A DNA stretch of 46,287 bases, from assembly GCA_028873925.1 (NCBI GenBank), contig JAPPNA010000077.1, positions 1-46,287 on the forward strand, in the 5' to 3' direction. How positions within the stretch are numbered: position 1 is the stretch's first letter; each line of letters begins with the position of its first letter. A program made the position numbers and the translations under genes. This document shows positions 27,492 to 35,636 of this stretch, piece by piece. The notes beneath the pieces were generated by a model. The model made no database searches and was not told the origin of the DNA. It saw nothing but the letters and a program-made list of their open reading frames with translations. Source of the stretch: Bacteroidota bacterium (GTDB lineage Bacteria; Bacteroidota; Rhodothermia; Rhodothermales; Bin80).

Positions 27492-28451
27492 ATGTCCGCA
27501 GCCGATAAGCGGCCCTTTTTGCCGGGGGAGATAACCCTAACGAAGCGCTCGCCTGATGCGGGTGACGGAAACGTGGGTTTCGTGTCGCTGCCCGTGGTTG
27601 AGGACCGGCCGCGTCAGCCCAGGCCCGACTGGCTGCGGGTCAAGCTGCCCTACGGACCGGTGTACCGCAATCTGGTCCGTCTGATTGAGGACAACAACCT
27701 GCACACGGTGTGTCAGAGTGCCCGCTGCCCGAACATGGGAGAATGCTGGACCGCCGGCACGGCCACCTTCATGATCCTCGGGGACATCTGCACCCGTTCA
27801 TGCGGCTTCTGTGCGGTGCAGACCGGACGCCCGGAGCCCGGATTGGATTACGATGAACCTCGCCGCGTCGCCGATGCGGCCAGAATCATGGGGCTCAAAC
27901 ATGTCGTGGTCACCTCCGTCAATCGGGACGAGCGGGAAGACGGGGGTGCCCCCATATTTGCGCAGACCATCCGAAAGATCCGCGAGGCCATACCCGAGTG
28001 TACGGTTGAAGTGCTGATCCCGGATTTCCGGGGGATTTGGGAGGCCCTGCAGGTGGTACTGGATGAGCGCCCCGAAATCCTCAATCACAATGTTGAAACG
28101 GTCCCCCGACTGTACCGGCAGGTCCGCCCCCAGGCGGTGTATGAACGGTCGTTGGAGGTACTTCGGATTTCCAAACGGCAGGGCCTTCGCACCAAGAGCG
28201 GAATAATGGTAGGGCTCGGTGAGACAGAAGAAGAGGTGCTGACGCTGATGGATGACTTTGTGGAGGTCGGCGTGGATGTTATGACCATCGGCCAGTACCT
28301 GCAGCCCACACGAATGCACCTGCCTGTTGAGGAATTCATCCATCCCGACATCTTCCGCCGCTACCAGGAGGCAGGGGAGGCCAAAGGGATTGAGCATGTG
28401 GAAAGCGGCCCGCTCGTTCGCAGCTCCTACCACGCCGAGCGGCACGTCTGA
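27492..28451 (+). CDS. lipA: Lipoyl synthase (radical SAM)
   Basis: An enzyme of about 319 residues that inserts two sulfurs at C6 and C8 of protein-bound octanoyl chains to make lipoamide. The auxiliary cluster triad [12 protein letters not shown] and the radical SAM triad CTRSCGFC are both present. [23 protein letters not shown] and TIGQYLQPT follow in order, and the C-terminal cluster-ligating Ser lies in [10 protein letters not shown]. The frame is open to 27408, and ATG 27447 (with AAGGA very close by) or 27411 could also be the start. I chose 27492 to fit the usual N-terminal length. The gene is divergent from lat with a short shared promoter region. The next gene downstream is the methyltransferase of the defence island. 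Confidence 0.93.
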   Translation: MSAADKRPFLPGEITLTKRSPDAGDGNVGFVSLPVVEDRPRQPRPDWLRVKLPYGPVYRNLVRLIEDNNLHTVCQSARCPNMGECWTAGTATFMILGDICTRSCGFCAVQTGRPEPGLDYDEPRRVADAARIMGLKHVVVTSVNRDEREDGGAPIFAQTIRKIREAIPECTVEVLIPDFRGIWEALQVVLDERPEILNHNVETVPRLYRQVRPQAVYERSLEVLRISKRQGLRTKSGIMVGLGETEEEVLTLMDDFVEVGVDVMTIGQYLQPTRMHLPVEEFIHPDIFRRYQEAGEAKGIEHVESGPLVRSSYHAERHV

Positions 28452-28524
28452 GGTACCTGACATTCGGGCAGAAGTTTTGTAAATTTATCCAAAACCAATC
28501 GCTCCGCTGGCTTTGCTGCTGCTG

Positions 28525-30081
28525 ATGCACATACCGCCCTATCCTGTCATCGACCTGTTTGCGGGATGCGGCGGCTTGGGTGAAGGCTTTTCTGCCGTGA
28601 CTTGCGGTAGAAATGACAATACCCCCCCCCCATTTTGTGTCGGACTCTCAATAGATAAGGATCGCTGGGCCTGCAGGACCCTGCGATTGCGGCATTTTTT
28701 CAGGGAATTCCCGGCTGGTCAGGCTCCAGAGGCTTATTACGAGTATCTGCGGGGTCGCATTGATGAGGTCCAACTGTACGGCGGCTTTCCCGATGAAGCT
28801 GAAAGGTCTCAGCGAACAGTCCAGTGCATCACGCTTAGCCCTGAGCATCACGGCACGGTACGAAGGCTGATTGCGGATCAGTTGGGGACCGCCCGGAAAT
28901 GGGTCCTGATCGGCGGGCCGCCCTGCCAGGCCTATTCGGTGGCCGGACGTGCGCGCATGAAAAACATGCCGGGTTTTGCCTCGGATGTGCGCCATCTGCT
29001 CTATCGGGAGTACCTGCAGATTCTGGCCGACCACCGGCCGCCTGTATTTGTAATGGAGAACGTCAAGGGGCTCACTTCGGCAACGCTTGAGGGGCAATCC
29101 ATGATTGCCCGGATCATGAGTGATCTCATGGATCCGCAGGCGGCACTGAAGAGGCAGGCCGCCAGGTCGGCACCGGGGTACCGGTTACATGCGCTTGCAT
29201 CGGGTGAATCGCAGCTGTTCAACGAGATCCCCGAGGCCCATGATTTTGTCGTCCGGGCTGAACAGCACGGTGTTCCCCAGACCCGGCATCGCGTCTTCAT
29301 TCTCGGCATTCGCCGTGATCTCCAGGTCCGCCCGGGAACGCTGGCGCGCCGGAATCCGCCAACAGTGGGGGATGTCATTGGCGATCTTCCGCGAATCCGC
29401 AGCGGCTTAACGGGCAGTTCCGATACGCCGGCTTCCTGGCGGACAGCAATTGGTGCTCTGGCGGATCAGGACTTGTCGGATGCGGTCGGATCGCGGGAAA
29501 TAATGCAGCAGCTGGAAGCAGGTGCTGCCGGACGACGCTCGCTCAGCGAACGAAACGCGGATGCCTATGAGCATCGTGAGGTCAGCCACGATGCCTTGCG
29601 GTTCATCATGTCCGATTCGCGGCTCAAACACATCGATGGCCATGAGTCCCGCGCCCACATGGCCAGTGATCTGCGCCGATACGCCTATGTGGCCGGATTC
29701 GCAAAGGTACACGGAAAAAGTCCGAAACTCCGCGATCTTCCCAAGGCCCTGCTGCCGGCGCACGGCAACATACCTAAGGACGGAATTCCAAGTCAGTTTG
29801 AAGACCGCTTCAAGGTCCAGATTGCAGACAGACCCGCTTCCACTGTGACCGCCCACATTGCAAAGGACGGGCATTACTATATCCATTACGATCCTGTCCA
29901 GTGTCGCAGTCTCACTGTTCGGGAGGCAGCGCGGCTGCAGACGTTTCCAGACAACTTCAAGTTTGAAGGTCCGCGGACTGAACAGTACCGCCAGATTGGC
30001 AATGCCGTGCCTCCGTATCTGGCCAGCCAGATCGGCGAGATCGTCGGGGAGGTGTTGGATGCCATAGGCCGAAAAGGGTGA
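28525..30081 (+). CDS. C5 DNA cytosine methyltransferase (Dcm family), first gene of defence operon
   Basis: A 518-residue enzyme that methylates cytosine C5 with AdoMet. The motifs come in order: I DLFAGCGGLGEGF, IV GGPPCQAYS with the catalytic Cys, VI ENVKGL, VIII QTRHRVFILG, IX LTVREAARLQTFPD and X QIGNAVPPYLA. The long stretch between VIII and IX holds the target-recognition region. Ten consecutive C at 28622-28631 encode TPPP (about residues 33-36) just after motif I. A one-base change there would stop translation early. Start ATG 28525; TTG 28513 is open. The stop overlaps the next start (TGATG), so the downstream genes are translationally coupled. It probably protects host DNA from the rest of the system, or marks it for recognition. 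Confidence 0.92.
   Translation: MHIPPYPVIDLFAGCGGLGEGFSAVTCGRNDNTPPPFCVGLSIDKDRWACRTLRLRHFFREFPAGQAPEAYYEYLRGRIDEVQLYGGFPDEAERSQRTVQCITLSPEHHGTVRRLIADQLGTARKWVLIGGPPCQAYSVAGRARMKNMPGFASDVRHLLYREYLQILADHRPPVFVMENVKGLTSATLEGQSMIARIMSDLMDPQAALKRQAARSAPGYRLHALASGESQLFNEIPEAHDFVVRAEQHGVPQTRHRVFILGIRRDLQVRPGTLARRNPPTVGDVIGDLPRIRSGLTGSSDTPASWRTAIGALADQDLSDAVGSREIMQQLEAGAAGRRSLSERNADAYEHREVSHDALRFIMSDSRLKHIDGHESRAHMASDLRRYAYVAGFAKVHGKSPKLRDLPKALLPAHGNIPKDGIPSQFEDRFKVQIADRPASTVTAHIAKDGHYYIHYDPVQCRSLTVREAARLQTFPDNFKFEGPRTEQYRQIGNAVPPYLASQIGEIVGEVLDAIGRKG
28622..28631. repeat. Homopolymer tract C10 in the methyltransferase gene
   Basis: Ten C in a row on the coding strand, about 100 bases after the methyltransferase start codon. 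The frame is open at this length. Position and length are typical of contingency tracts that switch methyltransferase genes on and off. Confidence 0.92.
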
Positions 30082-30506
30082 TGGCGGACAGGATTACCAA
30101 AGAGCGGCGCAGCTGGAATATGTCGCGCATCAGGGGCCGCAACACCCGGTGCGAAATCAGACTGCGCTCAGGACTCCATCGGGCGGGATATCGGTTCGGG
30201 CTCCATAGTGCCAGGCTGCCCGGCAGACCGGATATCGTGCTGACCAGATTCCGTATGGCCGTTTTTGTACACGGGTGTTTCTGGCATCGGCATGAAGGCT
30301 GCCGCAAGGCGGCCCTGCCCAAAACCAATGTGGCCTTCTGGCAGGAGAAATTCCGTGGTACCGTTGAACGGGACCGGCGCAACAGGGAGCAGTTGTCCGC
30401 CATGGGCTGGCGGACCATTGTGGTCTGGGAATGCGAAATCAATCGCGATCTGTCGCAGGTAGTGGAACGCATCCGAGCGGAGTTGGAGGAGGGACAGGAT
30501 GCGTGA
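30081..30506 (+). CDS. vsr: Very short patch repair-type endonuclease (Vsr)
   Basis: A 141-residue Vsr-family nuclease. In Dcm systems Vsr nicks 5' of T in T:G mismatches that arise by deamination of 5-methylcytosine. Family motifs are MSRIRGRNTRCEIRLRS, GRPDIVL (catalytic Asp in PD), VFVHGCFWHRHEGC (His and Cys positions) and PKTNVAFWQEKF followed by RDRRNREQL. The usual VDG is VHG here, which is worth noting but leaves the GCFWH core. The start ATG 30081 overlaps the methyltransferase stop. In this operon it may repair damage caused by the methyltransferase or act as a nuclease of the defence complex. Confidence 0.92.
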   Translation: MADRITKERRSWNMSRIRGRNTRCEIRLRSGLHRAGYRFGLHSARLPGRPDIVLTRFRMAVFVHGCFWHRHEGCRKAALPKTNVAFWQEKFRGTVERDRRNREQLSAMGWRTIVVWECEINRDLSQVVERIRAELEEGQDA

Positions 30507-31971
30507 ACTGAATCTGCCACCCAGTGCGGCATCGCTGTCAGCTTCGCTCCGGGACATAGGGTACACGCTGGAAACGGCGATCGCTGATCTGGTGGACAAC
30601 AGCATTGCCGCCGGCGCACACACGATCGATGTCTACTGTGATCCAGGCTCAGTAAGCCCCGCACTGGCGGTCATTGACGATGGCTGCGGGATGTCTGGAA
30701 ATGAGATCGTCGATGCCATGAGGCTGGGCGGAAGCTCACGCGCTCAGGAGAGATCAGTTCATGATCTGGGTAAGTTCGGGCTGGGTTTGAAGACCGCCTC
30801 GTTCTCTCAGTGCAGGTGCCTGACCGTAGTCAGCCGCAAAGACGGGCGACTTAGCGGGATTGAGTGGGATCTTGATGTTGTCAAATCAAGCGACCGATGG
30901 ATTGTGCGGGAGCTTGACAGCAGTCAGCTCCGAGAGCTTCCCTATGCCGAAACACTTACGGCAACAGGCACACTTATTCTCTGGCGGAAGCTGGACCGAC
31001 TGTTTGGGGGCCTGCATGGGCGCAGCCGGCAGGAGGTGGCTGCGGAAAAACTTGTGGCGCTGGAAAAGCATCTGGGGCTGGTGTTTCACCGGTTTCTGGC
31101 CGGTACGGTCAGTTGGCATAAACCCTTCGGTATCAGTGTTAACGGACATCCTGTAGCGGACTTTGACCCGTTCTGCCGCGAGCATCCCGCGACGATCAAG
31201 GAGCCGGAAGAATCGGTGCAGGTGGGGCGGTCCAGAGTCACCCTGGCACCCTTTATCCTACCGCATCACAGTAAGCTCAAGGCGCATGTGCTGAAGCGGT
31301 ACAAGGATCGCAGCGACTTCGTGGCCAATCAGGGGGTCTACGTCTATCGCAACTGCCGACTGATCGCTTGGGGAGGCTGGTTTAGAATCATGGCTAGGAG
31401 CGAAGTTACAAAGCTGGCCCGGATTCAGGTGGATTTTTCAAGTGCATTGGATGGCAGTTGGACGATTGATATCAAGAAGTCCAGCGCCATTCCGCCCAAA
31501 GCGGTGCGTGATCAGCTTCGGCTGATCATTGATCGCATTGCGGATCGCAGCACGGCTGTGATCAAGGATAAGGGCCGGCGGGCCCTGCCCACTGTCAAAT
31601 ACACGGTCTGGGAGCGATTGCCCGGCAAAGCGGGGATCCGATACGCCATCAGCGCCACACATCCGCTGGTAAAAGCGCTAGAAGATGCGCTTGATGAGGG
31701 TGGCTTATCAAAGCTCCGCCTCCTTCTTGAAACGGCGGCGGCCGCACTTCCGGTGGAAACGATCTACGCAGACCACGCGGTTCAGCCGCGAAGAACGGGA
31801 GTTGCGCCCGAGCCGAATGGAGCTCCTCTGGAAAAGGTCAAGCAGTTGCGCGCCTGTCTGCCGGAGCAGAAACGATCAGACCAGAAGGCCGTGCTCGCGC
31901 TGGCAAAACAAACGCGTCTGTTTGACAGGGATTGGCCCGCCGTAAAGGAATTTGTCAGGGGGCTCCAATGA
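30499..31971 (+). CDS. MORC/MutL-type GHKL ATPase of defence operon
   Basis: A 490-residue GHKL ATPase. The N box is AIADLVDNSI (Asn34; the catalytic base position is Asp30 where many relatives have Glu). The G1 box is IDDGCGMSG and the G2 box is GKFGLGLKTASFSQ. A second S5-like domain follows, with the sensor region near SSAIPPKAVRD, and a C-terminal helical part. These are typical of the prokaryotic MORC-like proteins known from restriction-modification neighbourhoods, which clamp on DNA when they bind ATP. The gene overlaps vsr by 8 bases and its stop overlaps the next start (ATGA), so it is tightly coupled. It probably acts as a DNA clamp that recruits the nuclease. Confidence 0.88.
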   Translation: MRELNLPPSAASLSASLRDIGYTLETAIADLVDNSIAAGAHTIDVYCDPGSVSPALAVIDDGCGMSGNEIVDAMRLGGSSRAQERSVHDLGKFGLGLKTASFSQCRCLTVVSRKDGRLSGIEWDLDVVKSSDRWIVRELDSSQLRELPYAETLTATGTLILWRKLDRLFGGLHGRSRQEVAAEKLVALEKHLGLVFHRFLAGTVSWHKPFGISVNGHPVADFDPFCREHPATIKEPEESVQVGRSRVTLAPFILPHHSKLKAHVLKRYKDRSDFVANQGVYVYRNCRLIAWGGWFRIMARSEVTKLARIQVDFSSALDGSWTIDIKKSSAIPPKAVRDQLRLIIDRIADRSTAVIKDKGRRALPTVKYTVWERLPGKAGIRYAISATHPLVKALEDALDEGGLSKLRLLLETAAAALPVETIYADHAVQPRRTGVAPEPNGAPLEKVKQLRACLPEQKRSDQKAVLALAKQTRLFDRDWPAVKEFVRGLQ

Positions 31972-34658
31972 TCTACTCCATGTACCCTCATGGTGAAATC
32001 ATCAAGGCATTAATTGCAGCTTTCGATCCGGCCGGGCGGCAGGCACCCTCTAAGGAGGATGTTCGGAGCAAGGCGGAGGCCATGGCCAGGGTGTTTGAAT
32101 ACAAGGGTGGGCTGGACAACATCATCACGCAGGTCCTCGGTGCGGTGACCACGGTGATGGATGTCGGTATCTCCTTGATCCGCCGGAGTGACCGCCATAA
32201 ACAATCCTGGCCTGATGTACGGGACATTGACTGGGTCTATTCAGTTGCGTATGCGAACCACTTGCAGGAACGCCACTGGAGTCAGCATAGCCGGGACTCG
32301 TTGGGCAGGACCAGCCTGGAATTGCTGCGCCTGCTGCAGGACCCATTGTTGGGCGGAGCATGGGACCGGCGGGGACTCGTAATCGGGCAGGTCCAGTCCG
32401 GCAAGACCGCCAACTATCTGGGCCTGATTGCGCGTGCAGCCGATGCAGGCTATAAGCTGATCATTGTAATTGCCGGAATACACAACGTTCTGCGCAGCCA
32501 GACCCAGCAGCGGGTGGATGAGGCCTTTGTGGGGCTGGATTCAATCAGCAAGAAACCGATGGGTGTGGGGAAGCAATCCGGGTATCCCAATCCGGTCACA
32601 CTGACCACGACGGAGCGGGATTTTACCCGTCAGACCGCCGATGTGGTCACGATGAACTTGGAGCAATTGACGCAGCCGGTAGTGCTGGTTATCAAGAAGA
32701 ATGTCCAAACGCTGCAGGCGCTTCACGGTTGGCTGAGCCGAATGAACGCGCCATACGGAGGTCTTGTCATGTCAGTTCCGATGCTCATGATTGATGACGA
32801 GGCTGATCATGCGTCCATCAACACCAACCACCCCGACCTGGACCCGACGAAGACCAACAGCCTGATTCGAAGCATCCTGCGGCTTTTTGCCCAGTCTTGT
32901 TACGTGGGGTACACAGCAACGCCGTTCGCGAATATCTTCATCAACCCCGACATTTATGAGGATGGATTCAACGATACCTTATTTCCATCGGACTTCATCT
33001 ACTGCCTGAGCTCCCCCTCCAGTTATTTTGGGCCGGAGGAGATTTTTCTCAGTAATGGTAGCGATAGCAGCGTTACGGTTCCCATTGCGGACTGCGAGGA
33101 GGTGCTGCCTGTAACCCACAAGCTGGACCATGATCTCAGTCAACTGCCTCCCAGTCTTGAGCAGGCCATCTGTCAGTTTGTTGTGGCGCGAGCCATCCGG
33201 AATCTTCGGGGTCAGGCGGCTCACCACTGCACGATGATGGTGAATGTATCCCGCTTTGTACGAATCCAGAAGTGTGTACGCGAACTGGTCCAAGAGTATG
33301 TAAAGGCTATCCAAAATGCCATCCAGATCTACTACCGGATGCCGGATGAGTCAGCACAGGGGAACGCTTACATGCGGCAGCTTAAGGAGGTTCATGAAAC
33401 GGAGTATGCAGGGACCCCAGAGACTTGGGATCAAGTGAAGGCTGCGCTGCATGAGGCTGCTGACCTGATCCAGGTCGTGCTGATCAACAATCAGTCCCAG
33501 GAGCAACTTAACTTCAAAGAACACGCCCGCGGAGGCCAAGGACTGACTGCGATCGCCATTGGCGGGCTCAGCCTTTCGCGCGGTCTGACGCTTGAAGGCC
33601 TGGCTGTCAGCTATGTCTACCGCAACACGCGAATGTATGATACGCTTATGCAGATGGGGCGCTGGTTCGGTTATCGGGCAGGATACCAGGACTTATGCCG
33701 GGTATATCTCTCCCAGGATGCCATCGACTGGTATGAGCATATCGCGGAAATCAGCCGAGATCTGGTGGGGCAGGTGTACGCCATGCGTGCCCAGGGCAAG
33801 ACCCCCAGGGATATGGGGTTGTATGTGAAGGCCCATCCAGATCGCCTCATGATTACTGCCCCCGGCAAAATCCACAAGGGTGAGAAGGTGACTTTGAACA
33901 AATTGACCTTGAACGAATGTTATGCCGGACGTTTGCTTGAGTTTGCGATACTCGGTTGTGATTCCGCCCAGCATCAACGCAATGAGGATACCATCCGCCG
34001 GGTATGGGAGGGGGAGAAACTGGAACCCGCGGTTCGGTGGTCCATGCGTTCCGGATCTATGCGGGACATCTCAGCTAAGGGATGGATTGTGCGCGGTGTT
34101 GCCAATGAGATCGTCACGCAATTTCTAAAGAGCTTTGAGGTGCATGCGACAGAGGATTTCAGGAAAAACGGCGTGCTGAAGTATCTGCACGAAATTGCAG
34201 GGAAGTATCCGCATTGTGATGTGCTGCTCATCTCGCCTCACGGCAGGTCCGCTGTCAGGACTCCACTGCGTTTAGGCGTTCAGGTGCGCACATTTGTCAC
34301 AGGCGATACCGTACCGAGTGAAGCCAAAAGGGTCAACAAGTATCGCGTGGCCAGCCGAGGCGACGAAGGACTCGGGCTAACGCGCGAACAATGGCGTGAG
34401 GCAGATTCGTATCGACAGGAAAGCAATTCCCGCCGGGGCCTGATTGACTTTGACTTCAGAAAGGCACGCAAACGCCCGCTGCTCATGATCCATGTACTGG
34501 TTGACAAGCGGGAACCCGACATCAGGATGCCGACCATTGGCATGAGCTTTCCTGTGGACGATGTGGAAACGCAAGTGCAGGTTGTGGCCAATCCAACCTG
34601 GGTGAAGCTGCGAACGGAGGGGGCTTACGGTCTTACGGGAAACGAAGAGGATTTCTAG
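31968..34658 (+). CDS. Z1-domain helicase-like ATPase
   Basis: An 896-residue protein. Walker A is GQVQSGKT at residues 140-147 and Walker B MLMIDDEADHAS; a further helicase-like motif is GYTATPFANIFI. The Z1 domain core is seen in GGLSLSRGLTLEGLAVSY and DTLMQMGRWFGYR. Z1 proteins are superfamily II-type ATPases found next to MORC-like and methyltransferase genes, probably translocating on or remodelling DNA. The open frame begins upstream at 31932, but ATG 31968 gives an ATGA overlap with the MORC gene and is preferred. The C-terminal 250 residues have no motif that I know and could bind the nuclease subunits. Confidence 0.9.
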   Translation: MIYSMYPHGEIIKALIAAFDPAGRQAPSKEDVRSKAEAMARVFEYKGGLDNIITQVLGAVTTVMDVGISLIRRSDRHKQSWPDVRDIDWVYSVAYANHLQERHWSQHSRDSLGRTSLELLRLLQDPLLGGAWDRRGLVIGQVQSGKTANYLGLIARAADAGYKLIIVIAGIHNVLRSQTQQRVDEAFVGLDSISKKPMGVGKQSGYPNPVTLTTTERDFTRQTADVVTMNLEQLTQPVVLVIKKNVQTLQALHGWLSRMNAPYGGLVMSVPMLMIDDEADHASINTNHPDLDPTKTNSLIRSILRLFAQSCYVGYTATPFANIFINPDIYEDGFNDTLFPSDFIYCLSSPSSYFGPEEIFLSNGSDSSVTVPIADCEEVLPVTHKLDHDLSQLPPSLEQAICQFVVARAIRNLRGQAAHHCTMMVNVSRFVRIQKCVRELVQEYVKAIQNAIQIYYRMPDESAQGNAYMRQLKEVHETEYAGTPETWDQVKAALHEAADLIQVVLINNQSQEQLNFKEHARGGQGLTAIAIGGLSLSRGLTLEGLAVSYVYRNTRMYDTLMQMGRWFGYRAGYQDLCRVYLSQDAIDWYEHIAEISRDLVGQVYAMRAQGKTPRDMGLYVKAHPDRLMITAPGKIHKGEKVTLNKLTLNECYAGRLLEFAILGCDSAQHQRNEDTIRRVWEGEKLEPAVRWSMRSGSMRDISAKGWIVRGVANEIVTQFLKSFEVHATEDFRKNGVLKYLHEIAGKYPHCDVLLISPHGRSAVRTPLRLGVQVRTFVTGDTVPSEAKRVNKYRVASRGDEGLGLTREQWREADSYRQESNSRRGLIDFDFRKARKRPLLMIHVLVDKREPDIRMPTIGMSFPVDDVETQVQVVANPTWVKLRTEGAYGLTGNEEDF

Positions 34659-34667
34659 ACCCGGAAA

Positions 34668-35636
34668 ATGACCACACCTTGGGATAACATTCAGCGGCCC
34701 AGTGAGGCCTACAATGTCCGGCTTACCGAATGGCAGGGCATCATCACCACTTACTGGGGCAAGGATACAAATGGCAAATGTCTGTTTCTGGCGAAGTTGG
34801 AGGGCGACCATGTTCAGACGCTTCGGGAGGCAGCACTCAGCATTCACGGGATTGACATTGACCTGCGCGGGCGACCTCAGAGCTCGCATCAGAACCTCGT
34901 CCTAACATTGATCAGCCATCTGGATCGGGAACTGTTCCATGCGCTGTGCAAGACGATGGCGCGCAGAATGTGTCGCGCAGTGGATCCTGCGCATGCCTTG
35001 GAGATTGCCATTGGTCACTTGAAGAGATGGCAGAAGTTCCTGTCGGGGGGCAGGACCCAGCTGCTGAGTGCAGAAGAAATCCGGGGGCTGTACGCGGAAT
35101 TGGACCTATTTCACGCACTGCTAAGGCTGGGAGTCGGCAGTGTGGATTGCTGGCAGGGACCGGAGGGGGCGGATCAGGACTTCTTTATCGGTGATGTGGC
35201 CATAGAGGTCAAGTCCTTGCCTTCCCAGGCCACAAGCAAAGTACACATTGCATCGGATGCCCAATTGGATTCGGCGGCAGGTTCACTGTTTCTGGCTGTC
35301 AAGAATGTCGGCTCCGGGCCGGATGGGCAATCTCTGAACGACCGGGTGCGCGAGCTTTGCGCAATGCTGCCGGGCACGGCGGCAGTACAGACGTTTCAAG
35401 ACAGGCTCAGTCGGGTCGGTTATGAGGAGCTGGACCACTATGATGCTCCTCAACTTCAGGTCAGCGCTACGCGAATATTTGAGGTGAGGGAGGGGTTCCC
35501 GCGGCTGATTCGCTCGAAGCTGCCTGTCGGCGTTGTTAGTGTACGATACAGCCTGAACATCGGGGCACTCAAGCCATTTGAATGCCCAATCAATCAACTT
35601 TGGAACAGACTCGGCGAGAATGGACAACACACTTGA
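34668..35636 (+). CDS. PD-(D/E)XK-motif protein of defence operon
   Basis: A 322-residue protein matching the 'PD-(D/E)XK motif protein' family that sits between Z1 and AIPR genes. The nuclease-type core is readable: a helix Glu in RGLYAELDLFHALL, Asp169/Asp171 in GADQDFFIGD, and EVKS with Glu180 and Lys182 two residues apart. It therefore keeps the residues of an active nuclease. It lies 9 bases after the Z1 gene and overlaps the AIPR gene by 17 bases. It is the most likely DNA-cutting subunit of the operon, with Vsr as the other candidate. Confidence 0.85.
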   Translation: MTTPWDNIQRPSEAYNVRLTEWQGIITTYWGKDTNGKCLFLAKLEGDHVQTLREAALSIHGIDIDLRGRPQSSHQNLVLTLISHLDRELFHALCKTMARRMCRAVDPAHALEIAIGHLKRWQKFLSGGRTQLLSAEEIRGLYAELDLFHALLRLGVGSVDCWQGPEGADQDFFIGDVAIEVKSLPSQATSKVHIASDAQLDSAAGSLFLAVKNVGSGPDGQSLNDRVRELCAMLPGTAAVQTFQDRLSRVGYEELDHYDAPQLQVSATRIFEVREGFPRLIRSKLPVGVVSVRYSLNIGALKPFECPINQLWNRLGENGQHT

